Below, in pieces: positions 24,991 to 35,809 of a stretch of DNA of 64,000 bases. How positions within the stretch are numbered: position 1 is the stretch's first letter; every line of letters begins with the position of its first letter. The translations under genes and the position numbers were made by a program. The DNA is taken from the NCBI RefSeq assembly GCF_005144585.1, contig NZ_SSMQ01000031.1, forward strand, positions 62,001 through 126,000. Reading direction: 5' to 3'. A model generated the notes under the pieces. That model ran no database searches. It saw only the letters and a program-made list of their open reading frames with translations, and was not told the origin of the DNA. The DNA is from Polyangium fumosum. GTDB lineage: Bacteria > Myxococcota_A > Polyangia > Polyangiales > Polyangiaceae.

Positions 24991-27441
24991 ATGCCGTACC
25001 CGGGATCGCGTCCCCTCCGCGCGCACGAAACGATCCTCTCCCGCGCCCTGATCGCCGGCGCAGCGGCCCTCGCCCTCGGCCTCGTCACAGCCCCGTCCCA
25101 CGCCGAGCCCGCGAGCGAGCCCCCCGAGGCGACCATGCCCTCGCCGCGCGGGCCGACGATCCCGCCCTATCCCGAGGGCGCGACGGGCGACGCCGATGTC
25201 ATGCTCGCCATTCTGGTGCGCTCCGACGGCAAGGTCACCGAGGCCCGCGTGATCGAAGGGCCCGAGCCGTTCGCCAGCGCCGCGGCCGCCGCCGCCTCGT
25301 CGTGGGAGTTCGAGCCCGCGCGCCGCAATGGAAAACCCATCAGCGCCCGCATCCGCTTCCTCGTCTCGTTCCGCGCGCCCGCCCCCGTCCCCGAGACCCC
25401 CGCGCCGCCCGCGGAGACCTCCCCCGCGCCCGCGACAACCCCGGCCGCGCCTGCCCCGACCGCGCCGCCTGCCAAACCCCCGGCGCCCAAGGCCATCGAG
25501 GTCCGCGTCCAAGGTGAACACCAGGCGCCGACGACGCGCACGATGTCGCGCGTCGAGGTCCGCCAGCTCCCCGGCGCATTCGGTGATCCTTTCCGCGCCA
25601 TCGAGGCCATGCCCGGCGTCACGCCCATCGCCTCGGGCGTCCCCTATTTCTTCGTGCGCGGCGCGCCGCCCGGCAACGTGGGGTATTTCCTCGACGGCAT
25701 CCGCGTCCCGCTCCTCTTCCACGTGGCCGCGGGGCCAAGCGTCATTCACCCCGGCCTCGTCGATCGCGTGGACCTGTATCCCGGCGGCTTCCCTTCGCGG
25801 TATGGCCGGTTCACGGGCGGCATCGTCGCGGGCACCGTCCGCGAGCCCGAAAACCGCCTGCACGGCGAGGGCAACATCCGCTTGTTCGACGCCGGCGCGA
25901 TGGTCGAGGCCCCGTTCGCGAACGGCCGCGGCGCCGCGCTCGTCGCTGGCCGATATGCATATCCCGAGCTGGTCCTGAAGCTCGCTTCCCCGGGCGTCGA
26001 GCTCGGCTATTGGGACTATCAGGCGCGGATCCATTACGACCTCACGCCCTCGGACCGCATCAGCGTGTTCGCCTTCGGCTCGCACGATTACCTCGCGCAG
26101 ATCGATGAGGACGACGGCGAAAAGGAGGTCGTCGTCGCCGGCCAGTTCCACCGCATTGATTTTCGTTACGATCGGAAGCTCGGCAACCGCGGGAAATTGC
26201 GCCACGCGATCACGCTCGGCTACGACGAGAGCGAGGCCCGCGGCGGCGAAAACGCGGGCAAAACGTGGCTGCTCGGCTCGCGCACCGAGCTCACCTTGCG
26301 CCCCTCGGACCTCGTGACCGTGCGCGCGGGCGCCGACGCGTACGTCGAGCGCTTCAAGATCGACATCGAGGAGGACGACGACGACGCGCCGAGCCCGAAC
26401 GACCTCGCGCTCCTGCGGCAGCTCACGAGCCGCGACGATTTCACCGCCGCCGTCTGGGCCGACGCCGTGATCCGCCCCCTGCCCGCGCTCGAGCTCGTCC
26501 CCGGCGTGCGCTCCGACATCTTCACGTCCGACGGCGTCGCCAAGGCGACCTTCGATCCGCGGCTCGCGAGCCGCCTCGAGGTCGGAAAACGCTTCACGAT
26601 CGTCGGCGCGTTTGGCGTGTCGCACCAGCCCCCGAGCTTCCTCGGCGCGGCCCCAGGCCTTCAGATCGGGGGATTGCAGGGCGGCGTGCAAACGGGGCTC
26701 TTATCGAGCGCGGGCGTCGAGATGACCCTGCCCCTCGACATCACTGCGACCGTGACGGGCTTTCGTGGCGCGTTCTTCAACCTGAGTGATCCGATCGGCA
26801 ATCGCCCCCCCGCGACGGAGCTCGGGTATGCCCGCCAGGCGGAGCTCCGCGGAACCGGCAGCACGTACGGCATGGAGCTTTATCTCCGACGCAGCCTCTC
26901 GAAGCGCCTCGGGGGGTTCCTCTCGTATACGCTCTCGCGTTCGCTCCGCCATATCGGAAACCAAACGTTCGAGTCGGCCTACGACCGGCGGCACGTCATG
27001 AACCTCGCGGCCTCCTACGACCTCGGCAGGAACTGGAAGATCGGCGGCCGCATCGTCTTTTACACGGGCTCCCCGATGATCCTCGATTACCGGGTCCGCC
27101 GCCGTGACCTCGGCCTGCCGGACGAACCCGACGAGGGACCGGATCTCCCGGACACCCCCGAGGACCACGCGCAACGCGAGGAGCTCCGGAAGCTGCTCGC
27201 GAACTACGTGCAGAGCCTCAACTTGCCCGACCGCCTGCCCGCGTTTTTCCGCCTCGACGTGCGTCTGGAAAAACGATGGACGTTCCCGAACGGTCGCTGG
27301 CTCTCGTTCACCGTGGAGGTCCTGAACGCGACCGCCGGCAAGGAGGTGACGCAATATGAATGCTCGTTCCAGGACGGATGCGCGCCCGAGGAGATCGGGC
27401 CGCTCGTGATCCCGAGCATCGGCGTCGAGGGCGGTTTTTAG
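24991..27441 (+). CDS. TonB-dependent outer-membrane receptor with N-terminal TonB-like domain
   Basis: 816 residues. The signal peptide ends SHA; residues about 50-128 (YPEGATGDADVMLAILVRSDGKV...SSWEFEPARRNGKP) look like a TonB C-terminal domain, followed by a Pro/Ala linker (about 129-168). Then come the plug (FFVRGAPPGNVGYFLDGIRVP, GGFPSRYGRFTGGIV) and a beta-barrel. The TonB-like module ahead of the plug is common in myxobacterial receptors and may sense or aid energisation. The last residues (GVEGGF) fit a barrel end. The ligand is unknown. Confidence 0.92.
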   Translation: MPYPGSRPLRAHETILSRALIAGAAALALGLVTAPSHAEPASEPPEATMPSPRGPTIPPYPEGATGDADVMLAILVRSDGKVTEARVIEGPEPFASAAAAAASSWEFEPARRNGKPISARIRFLVSFRAPAPVPETPAPPAETSPAPATTPAAPAPTAPPAKPPAPKAIEVRVQGEHQAPTTRTMSRVEVRQLPGAFGDPFRAIEAMPGVTPIASGVPYFFVRGAPPGNVGYFLDGIRVPLLFHVAAGPSVIHPGLVDRVDLYPGGFPSRYGRFTGGIVAGTVREPENRLHGEGNIRLFDAGAMVEAPFANGRGAALVAGRYAYPELVLKLASPGVELGYWDYQARIHYDLTPSDRISVFAFGSHDYLAQIDEDDGEKEVVVAGQFHRIDFRYDRKLGNRGKLRHAITLGYDESEARGGENAGKTWLLGSRTELTLRPSDLVTVRAGADAYVERFKIDIEEDDDDAPSPNDLALLRQLTSRDDFTAAVWADAVIRPLPALELVPGVRSDIFTSDGVAKATFDPRLASRLEVGKRFTIVGAFGVSHQPPSFLGAAPGLQIGGLQGGVQTGLLSSAGVEMTLPLDITATVTGFRGAFFNLSDPIGNRPPATELGYARQAELRGTGSTYGMELYLRRSLSKRLGGFLSYTLSRSLRHIGNQTFESAYDRRHVMNLAASYDLGRNWKIGGRIVFYTGSPMILDYRVRRRDLGLPDEPDEGPDLPDTPEDHAQREELRKLLANYVQSLNLPDRLPAFFRLDVRLEKRWTFPNGRWLSFTVEVLNATAGKEVTQYECSFQDGCAPEEIGPLVIPSIGVEGGF

Positions 27442-27445
27442 CGGT

Positions 27446-28735
27446 TCAAGGTCCCAGGACGAGATATCGGATGCCGATGTCGCTCGTCGTGTTGAACTCG
27501 TAAAGCGCGACGTGGATCCGGCCGACCCCGTCACGGTCGAACGTGGCGCCGAACGGAGAAAACCCCTCCGTCACGACGGCCAGCTTGGGCCCGCTGGGAA
27601 CAGGCGCGGCGACGACGAGTTGTCCCGCGGTCGGCGAGGCGAACTTGACCCTCGAATAAAAGAGACGCACGGCGCCCGCCTCGTTGGTCACGATTCCCAG
27701 CGGATATACCGTGGTGTCCTGTGGCACCTGTTCGAGGGGCATGACGGTCCACGTGTCCTTCCCTTCGCGCGTCGCGTACACGAGCTCGAACGTGAAATCC
27801 GAGAGCTGGCGTAATGCGAGGACGTGGGGTTTGCCCTGGGGGTTCACGACGTCCGCCGCGGTGGTGCCCAGCACGAGGCGATACGCGTCCGCTTGCAGGG
27901 TCCCCGCGCCGAGCGGCATGACGACCTCGTGCGCGTGCGGCGGCGTTTGCCAGTGAAGCTTCCACGCGCCATTCACGGCCTCCCACGCGATGAGGTGCGG
28001 CGCGCCCTCGGGCGAGACCACGACCGGGAACGGAAAGGGGGTCCCGCCCAGCGTTTCGATGGACCAGGACGAACTACCATATCGCCCCAAGAGGAGCTCG
28101 TCGCCGGGACCACGGAACCCAGCGAAGAACTCACCGGTTTTTCCGAGCGCGAATCCCCGGGCCAGGTGCGTTCCCTCCTCGGGGACGTCTCCGACGAGGC
28201 TCCACCCCTCCGTCGTGAACGACCACAACGAAGCCCCGAACGCTCCGTCGTTCACGAGCGCGACCGGAACATCCGGCGCAATCGAAACGAGCCCGGCCGT
28301 GGCCGAATCAAACGGCGTCGGGATCACCTGCCAGTCGCCCACGGCCTTGCGTACAGCGTAAAACCCTTTGTATTCGCCCGTGGCCGACGAAAAGAGGACC
28401 CGGGGGTGGCAGGACGCATCGAGCGAGAGCGCGGGGGCGTCGTTCCGATATGCGGGCGGAACGGCAAGCAGCTCCTCTTCGAGGACCTGGCAAGGCGCTT
28501 CCAGGCCGCAAAGCGGCTGCGCGGGGCCCGAAGGATTCGTGAGCGGCTTGCACAGCGCAGACGGACCCGCGCCCCAACCGCCCACGCCGGACGAGCCGCC
28601 GACGCCCCCGGAGCCGCCGGCGCCCGAGGCCCCGGCGCCGCCGCTCCCGGCCGTGGAGGTGTCGATCGTATCCACCACGGGCCCGCAGCCCGTGAGCCCA
28701 GCCGAGAAACCAAGAAAGGCAAGAAGGTACTTCAT
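27446..28735 (-). CDS. Hypothetical lipoprotein, beta-propeller-like
   Basis: 429 residues, lipobox GLTGC, then a Gly/Ser tether (GGAGASGAGGSGG). The mature part repeats beta-rich stretches such as VVSPEGAPHLIAWEAVNGAWKL and GKPHVLALRQLSDFTFELVYATREGKDTW, which resemble blades of a propeller reading 'data' repeats. Six cysteines sit near the N-terminus. It ends 4 bases from the convergent TonB receptor stop. The function is unknown. Confidence 0.85.
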   Translation of the reverse strand: MKYLLAFLGFSAGLTGCGPVVDTIDTSTAGSGGAGASGAGGSGGVGGSSGVGGWGAGPSALCKPLTNPSGPAQPLCGLEAPCQVLEEELLAVPPAYRNDAPALSLDASCHPRVLFSSATGEYKGFYAVRKAVGDWQVIPTPFDSATAGLVSIAPDVPVALVNDGAFGASLWSFTTEGWSLVGDVPEEGTHLARGFALGKTGEFFAGFRGPGDELLLGRYGSSSWSIETLGGTPFPFPVVVSPEGAPHLIAWEAVNGAWKLHWQTPPHAHEVVMPLGAGTLQADAYRLVLGTTAADVVNPQGKPHVLALRQLSDFTFELVYATREGKDTWTVMPLEQVPQDTTVYPLGIVTNEAGAVRLFYSRVKFASPTAGQLVVAAPVPSGPKLAVVTEGFSPFGATFDRDGVGRIHVALYEFNTTSDIGIRYLVLGP

Positions 28736-29684
28736 GGGCGCATGGTACCAGGAGCCCGGTCGGTCCGCGAGGCGCCAAAAAGCCTGTCAGGGGCTCGACA
28801 GGAGGGCGCTGATGAACCTGGACGCGTAACTCGACACGAGGAGATCCGGCAACGTGTCGCCATTCAGCCGCCCGACGGCGAGTGAATACCCGGACCACAC
28901 GTACGGGAACGTCACCTCGGCGTTGAAGTGCCCCGCCGCATCCTGGAAGTGCAGCGGGATCTTTTGATCAAACGAGGCGACGCTCGCGATGTCGAGCCTG
29001 CCGTCGAGGTTCAAATCGACCAGGAAGACCTTCCGGAGCTGCTTGCCTGCGGGCACGAGCGTCGGCTCCGCGAGCTCGCCGGCCGGCATTCCCTTGAAGA
29101 GGCGCAGATCCGCGAGGTCCGTGAAGATGCTCGGCGCGACCACGAGATCGGTTTGTCCGTCCTCGTCGACGTCGCCGGCCGCGAGCGCGCCCACCTCGAA
29201 ATCGCATGGCTTCGTGGCGAGCTTCGTGAAGGCCCCGTTGCCCGCGTTCTCGAACGTATCGATCCGTGTGCTGATCCCGAGGACGAGCTCGGGCAAACCA
29301 TCCCCCGTACGATCCACGAGCGTCGCGGAATCGACGTCGAACCCGACGGCGATCGTGAACTTGGTCTTCGGCGAGAGTCCTCCCACGCCGTCATTGAGGA
29401 GGGCTTGCGCGTCGTAGGAGCCGACGAGGAGGACGTCGTTGTCGCCGTCGGCGTCGAGATCCTCGACGAAAAGCTCATGCGTCGCGTCAAGGACGCCCGG
29501 CACCGGCACGGGCGCGCCAAAATGGCCGACGCCGTCATTGTGGAGAACGTGCACCACCTGCGCGCCGAGCGAAAAGGCGAGGACGAGGTCGAGCGAGCCG
29601 TCGCCGTTCATGTCCCCGAGCGCGACCCGCGACGTCGACTGCGTATTCGGCACCTGCACCGGCGGGAGGAGGCGCCCCGTTCCA

Positions 29685-31730
<2,046 letters not shown>

Positions 31731-31821
31731 GAGGCCTCCCGGAAGTGGGGAAAGGAAGTCCGCGCGAACGACGATTCCACAAGCCCCACGCACCGTCACG
31801 CGAATCCCGCGTCGAGCACGA

Positions 31822-32682
31822 TTACCCCGCGCGCCGCTCCAGGATCGCGAGGCGCTCCCATTCAAAAATGCCCTCGTATTCGGTCGACCAGTACCGCGGG
31901 GCCCAGGCGTCCGCGCCCTCGTCCCGAAGGACGTCGAGCCCCGCGTCCCGCCCGAGCGCGGCGAGCTCCGCGGGCGCGACGAACCCACGAATGGGCTCGC
32001 CGAGCACCCGCGCGGCCACGCGCCCGCCCACGAGCAAGATCCGCTCGATCCGGGGCTCGCGTGGAGGCACGTACGTGAGCGCGAGCCGGCTGCCCGGCGC
32101 GCTCGCCGCGCCGACGGCGTGGAGCGTGCCCGCAATGGCCGCGCGCGTGAGATACACGGTGACGCCCTCCCATATCCAGAACGAGGGCGCGTCCGCGGAA
32201 AAACCTTCCCGCGCGAGCGATGCGCCGAGGTCGTCACGCTCGAAATCGACGGGCACGAGCCGCACCTCGCGCGCCTTGGGCTCGATCCGCGCGGCCCGCA
32301 GGCGCGCCCGTTTGTCGCGTTGTGTGCTCGGGTGATCCACCTCGAAGACGGCCGCGTCTCCGAGCTCGTCCATCCGATACGCGCGCCCGTCGAGGCCCGC
32401 GCCGAGCACGACGAGCTGCCGCACGCCCGCGGCGAGGCTCTCGCGGAGCGCGTCGTCGATCGCCCGCGTCCGCAGCGCGACGTGGTACGTCATGCCGAGC
32501 GACGCGAGGCCGAGCCCGCGGTGCACGAGCCCGGTCGCGCGCTCCGAGACCGCCGCGCGGGCCGCGATGCGCGCCGCGAGCGAAAGCGGCCGCGGGACGA
32601 GCGCGCCCGCGATGGGATCGTGCGCACCCGCGAAAGGAGCCGGAAGATCGGTGTAAACCGCCCGGATCGTGGCCACGGCCAT
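31822..32682 (-). CDS. SAM-dependent methyltransferase, leucine carboxyl methyltransferase/TIGR00027 type
   Basis: 286 residues from ATG 32682 (an upstream in-frame ATG would add 28 residues lacking family features). Family signatures: RTRAIDDALRE, the SAM-binding QLVVLGAGLDGRAYRM, the acidic EVDHPSTQRDKRA, and FWIWEGVTVYLT. These define the PPM/TIGR00027 class that O-methylates carboxylates or small molecules, common in actinobacterial and myxobacterial secondary metabolism. No biosynthetic cluster surrounds it, so the substrate is unknown. Confidence 0.9.
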   Translation of the reverse strand: MAVATIRAVYTDLPAPFAGAHDPIAGALVPRPLSLAARIAARAAVSERATGLVHRGLGLASLGMTYHVALRTRAIDDALRESLAAGVRQLVVLGAGLDGRAYRMDELGDAAVFEVDHPSTQRDKRARLRAARIEPKAREVRLVPVDFERDDLGASLAREGFSADAPSFWIWEGVTVYLTRAAIAGTLHAVGAASAPGSRLALTYVPPREPRIERILLVGGRVAARVLGEPIRGFVAPAELAALGRDAGLDVLRDEGADAWAPRYWSTEYEGIFEWERLAILERRAG

Positions 32683-32804
32683 GGATGTCAAGCTGGGACG
32701 ACCGTCGTGCACGGACCCTTGATACCACGAACGTGAGCCTTGCGCGTGGCCTCCGCGCGGGTGCATGATGGGCTCGATCGAAGGGCGCGCGTAGAGACAC
32801 CGAG

Positions 32805-33536
32805 ATGGACGTCGTCCTGTCGAAATCGTGGCTCCGGCCCCTCCTTTTCGTGCCCATGGGCCTCGTGGTCCTCGCGGGCGTGCTCGTCGAGGTGCTGAAG
32901 CCGCTCTACGAGCTGCCGAGCCGAAGCGGGATCGTGCCTTTCCTGTCGATGAGTTACGAGGGCAACGTGCCGACGTTCTACACGGCGGCGCTCCTCGGGC
33001 TCACGTCGCTCCTGCTCGCGCTTGCCGCCGCAGCGACGCGGCGGGCGGGTGAGCGGTTCGTCGCGCACTGGTGGGGGCTCTCGGCGGGCTTCGCCTACAT
33101 CGCGGTGGACGAGGTCTTCGAGTTTCACGAAATGGCAGGCACATTCGTGGAGCTCTCGGGCGTCCTCTACTTCAGTTGGGTGATTCCGGCCGCGGTCGTG
33201 GTGCTCCTCGTGGGCCTCGTGTACGTCCCGTTCCTGCGGCATCTGCCGCTGCGGACGAGGATCCGGTTCCTCGTCGCGGGCGCGATTTACGTGGGCGGCG
33301 CCGTCGGGATGGAGCTGCCGCTCGGATACTGGACCGAGCAGAAGGGCATGCACAACCTCGGCTACGGGCTCCTCGACGCGGTCGAAGAGTCGCTCGAAAT
33401 GCTTGGCATCAACCTGTTCGTGCTCTGGCTCGTCGATCACCTCGCGGAGAAGGGCGTCACCCTGCGCTTCGCGAACCCGGCGCCCGAAGCGCCGGCCGAG
33501 CCCGCGCCCGAGGCCGAAGCCGCGGACGCGCCATGA
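32805..33536 (+). CDS. Multipass membrane protein
   Basis: 243 residues with about six hydrophobic segments (for example PLLFVPMGLVVLAGVLVEVL, VIPAAVVVLLVGLVYVP) and an acidic Ala/Pro/Glu tail. Conserved-looking polar residues lie in VDEVFEFHEMAGTFVE and GMHNLGYGLLDAVEESLEML, within or next to membrane helices: a possible metal or proton site. It overlaps the next membrane-protein gene by four bases, so the two probably form one complex. No family recognised. Confidence 0.82.
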   Translation: MDVVLSKSWLRPLLFVPMGLVVLAGVLVEVLKPLYELPSRSGIVPFLSMSYEGNVPTFYTAALLGLTSLLLALAAAATRRAGERFVAHWWGLSAGFAYIAVDEVFEFHEMAGTFVELSGVLYFSWVIPAAVVVLLVGLVYVPFLRHLPLRTRIRFLVAGAIYVGGAVGMELPLGYWTEQKGMHNLGYGLLDAVEESLEMLGINLFVLWLVDHLAEKGVTLRFANPAPEAPAEPAPEAEAADAP

Positions 33537-34597
33537 CCACGCTCGATGCGACGAGGCCCGCCGAGAGCGCCAAGCAGGCCCGCTCCGTCTACATCGCGGG
33601 CCCCGTCTACGATTGGGTGTTTTTCCTGCTGCCGCCGATCGTCTCCGTGCTCGTCGGCGCGCTCGTCTCGGGCACGTGGATCGCCACGGACCGATTCTGG
33701 CTCGCGGGCAAGCGGGTCACCTGGAGCACGCTGCTGCTCGGGATCGTCGTCAACGCCCACCTCGTCGCGGTGTTCGTCCGCAGCCACCTCAATCCGGACG
33801 TCTTTTCGCGCCACAAGATCCGGTTCGTCGTCGTCCCGATCGCCGCATTCGCCGCGATGATGACCTCGATGTGGGCCGTGGTGATCGCCACGGTGCTCGT
33901 CACGTTCTGGGACGTCTATCATTCGGCGCTCCAGACCTTCGGCCTCGGACGCATTTACGAGCGGAACCAGGGCAACGATCCCACGACGCTCCGCAGGCTC
34001 GATCTCGGCCTGAACCTCTTGCTCTACGCCGGCCCCATCGTCTCGGGCGCCACGATGCTGGCGCATTTCCAGAAGTTCGAGCTCTTCGAGGACGTCGGCG
34101 CCCTCTTCCTCACCGAGATCCCGACCGCGATGTCGGCCCACCAGCGCCCCATCGCCTGGGCCGTGATCGTCGGCGGAGGCCTCTTCCTCGTGTATTACGT
34201 GGTCACCTACGTGCGCCTCGCGCGGCGCGGCCACGTGGTGAGCTTTCCCAAGGTGTTTTTGCTCGCCACGACGGGCCTCTGCTCGATCTGGGCGTGGGGG
34301 TGGAACCCGTTCGGGCAAGCCTTTCTCATCATGAACCTCTTTCACGCGGTGCAGTACTTCGGCCTCGTCTGGTGGTCCGAGCGGCGCGTGCTCGTCCAAA
34401 GGTTGCGGCTCCAACAATTCCGGCACGGCGCGCCCCTCGCCGCCGCCGTGTTCGCCTGCGTGACCCTCGCGTACGGCGCCGTCGCCGAGATCACCTCCGA
34501 CGGGAGCCGCGCGCTCTGGAGCCTCGTCCAGACCGTCGCCCTGATGCATTTTTTCTACGACGGTTTCGTTTGGTCCGTCCGCAAACGACAAATATGA
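33533..34597 (+). CDS. Multipass membrane protein with conserved histidines
   Basis: 354 residues, about nine hydrophobic segments, start overlapping the previous stop (ATGA). Histidines in VNAHLVAVFVRSH, WDVYHSALQTFGLGRIYER, NLFHAVQYFGLVWWSERR and LMHFFYDGFVWSVR sit near membrane boundaries. This spacing recalls integral-membrane di-iron or other metal enzymes, though I cannot place it in a named family. Translationally coupled to the 243-residue membrane protein. Confidence 0.83.
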   Translation: MTTLDATRPAESAKQARSVYIAGPVYDWVFFLLPPIVSVLVGALVSGTWIATDRFWLAGKRVTWSTLLLGIVVNAHLVAVFVRSHLNPDVFSRHKIRFVVVPIAAFAAMMTSMWAVVIATVLVTFWDVYHSALQTFGLGRIYERNQGNDPTTLRRLDLGLNLLLYAGPIVSGATMLAHFQKFELFEDVGALFLTEIPTAMSAHQRPIAWAVIVGGGLFLVYYVVTYVRLARRGHVVSFPKVFLLATTGLCSIWAWGWNPFGQAFLIMNLFHAVQYFGLVWWSERRVLVQRLRLQQFRHGAPLAAAVFACVTLAYGAVAEITSDGSRALWSLVQTVALMHFFYDGFVWSVRKRQI

Positions 34598-34731
34598 CGC
34601 ATCCGCACGTCGAAAGGCCCCTGCCCATTCCAGTGACCAGGGGGCATTCCCACCCCGCGCGCGCTCCGGAGGCCTGAAAAGGCAAGGATTCGTCGGGATG
34701 GATATCGCGGAGCGGAACGATTCTGGGTAAG

Positions 34732-35730
34732 ATGGCCGGGATGCGACTCGAAAAGCTCCTGCACTCCACGCTCGTCGCGCTCTCGCTCGCCGCGGTCGCG
34801 GCGCTGCCCGCGTGCTCGAAGACAGAAGCCAAGGCCGAGGCCGAGGTGACGGCCGAGAACATCGCGGCCGAAGACGCGATCACGGAGCAACACGAAGCTG
34901 CCACCGTGACGTGGGCCGTCGCGCCGGAAGGCAAGGTGAAGGCCCGCTTCAAGGCGCCCGACGGGGCGCCGCTCGACGACGGCGTGACCGGCACCGTCAC
35001 CGTGAAGCCCACGCGCAAGGGCGCGGAGCCCGTGAGCGCGAAGCTCGTCTTCGACGCGAAAGCCGGCGTCCACACGGCCGACATCCCCAAGCTCGAAGAC
35101 GACCTCACCGAGGTCAGCTACGACGTCCAGGTGAAGGGCAAACCGCTGAAGAGCACGCTCTACGTGCCCAAGGGCGGCACGCACGAGCTCGTCGCGACCG
35201 CGAAGGTCAACGCCGACGTGAAGATCCCCGAGGGCAAAAAAGGCCCGAACGGCGGCATCCTCCAGGTCGCGGGCGACGATCTCATCGAGGTCGTGGCCGA
35301 CGTGAAGACGGGCGAGACACGCGTCTTCGTGCTCGACGACGATCTCAAGCCGATCCCCGTCGGCAAGCGGAAGGTGAAGCTCGGCGTCGTGGCGAGCGGT
35401 CCCGAGTTCGTCGAGCTCGACGCGGAGCCGAAGGGCCTCTACTTCACCGGCAAGCTCGTCGTGAAGACGAACCCCCACAAGCTGACGGTCATGGTCTACC
35501 CGGAGGACGCGCCGGCGCCGGTCGTCGTGCTCTGCGGCTGGCACCCCGGCGCGGTCGTCGTCGTGGGCCCGAGCGCGCCCGTGGTGGGCCTGTTCGTCGT
35601 GGCGAACTGGGCCCCGGTCGTCGTCGTCCCCACCCCCGGCGTCGTGGTCGTCGGCAAGGGCAAGGGCAAGGGCAAGTGGCACTGGAAAGGTCCCCACAAG
35701 AAGGGCGCCAAGGTCCACATCCACTTCTGA
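34732..35730 (+). CDS. Hypothetical lipoprotein
   Basis: 332 residues from 34732 (34741 is an equally good start). Signal peptide with lipobox LPAC. The mature part has beta-rich segments: ATVTWAVAPEGKVKARFKAPDG and KGPNGGILQVAGDDLIEVVADV, the latter resembling the 'GPNGG' motif of metal-efflux-linked periplasmic domains. The C-terminus is a Val/Pro hydrophobic stretch followed by a Lys/Gly/His-rich tail (KGKGKGKWHWKGPHKKGAK), possibly binding metal or polyanion. Closed by a hairpin terminator. Confidence 0.82.
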   Translation: MAGMRLEKLLHSTLVALSLAAVAALPACSKTEAKAEAEVTAENIAAEDAITEQHEAATVTWAVAPEGKVKARFKAPDGAPLDDGVTGTVTVKPTRKGAEPVSAKLVFDAKAGVHTADIPKLEDDLTEVSYDVQVKGKPLKSTLYVPKGGTHELVATAKVNADVKIPEGKKGPNGGILQVAGDDLIEVVADVKTGETRVFVLDDDLKPIPVGKRKVKLGVVASGPEFVELDAEPKGLYFTGKLVVKTNPHKLTVMVYPEDAPAPVVVLCGWHPGAVVVVGPSAPVVGLFVVANWAPVVVVPTPGVVVVGKGKGKGKWHWKGPHKKGAKVHIHF

Positions 35731-35744
35731 GCGTTCGTCCCCCC

Positions 35745-35769
35745 GGCGAGGCAGGACATCCGCCTCGCC
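35745..35769. terminator. Terminator between convergent genes
   Basis: Inverted repeat GGCGAGGC (35745-35752) / GCCTCGCC (35762-35769), loop of nine bases, 15 bases after the lipoprotein stop and before the convergent histidine kinase stop at 35810. Confidence 0.55.
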
Positions 35770-35809
35770 CGCGCCTCCGCGCTCGCCCGAGCGCGCCGTC
35801 GACCCGCCG

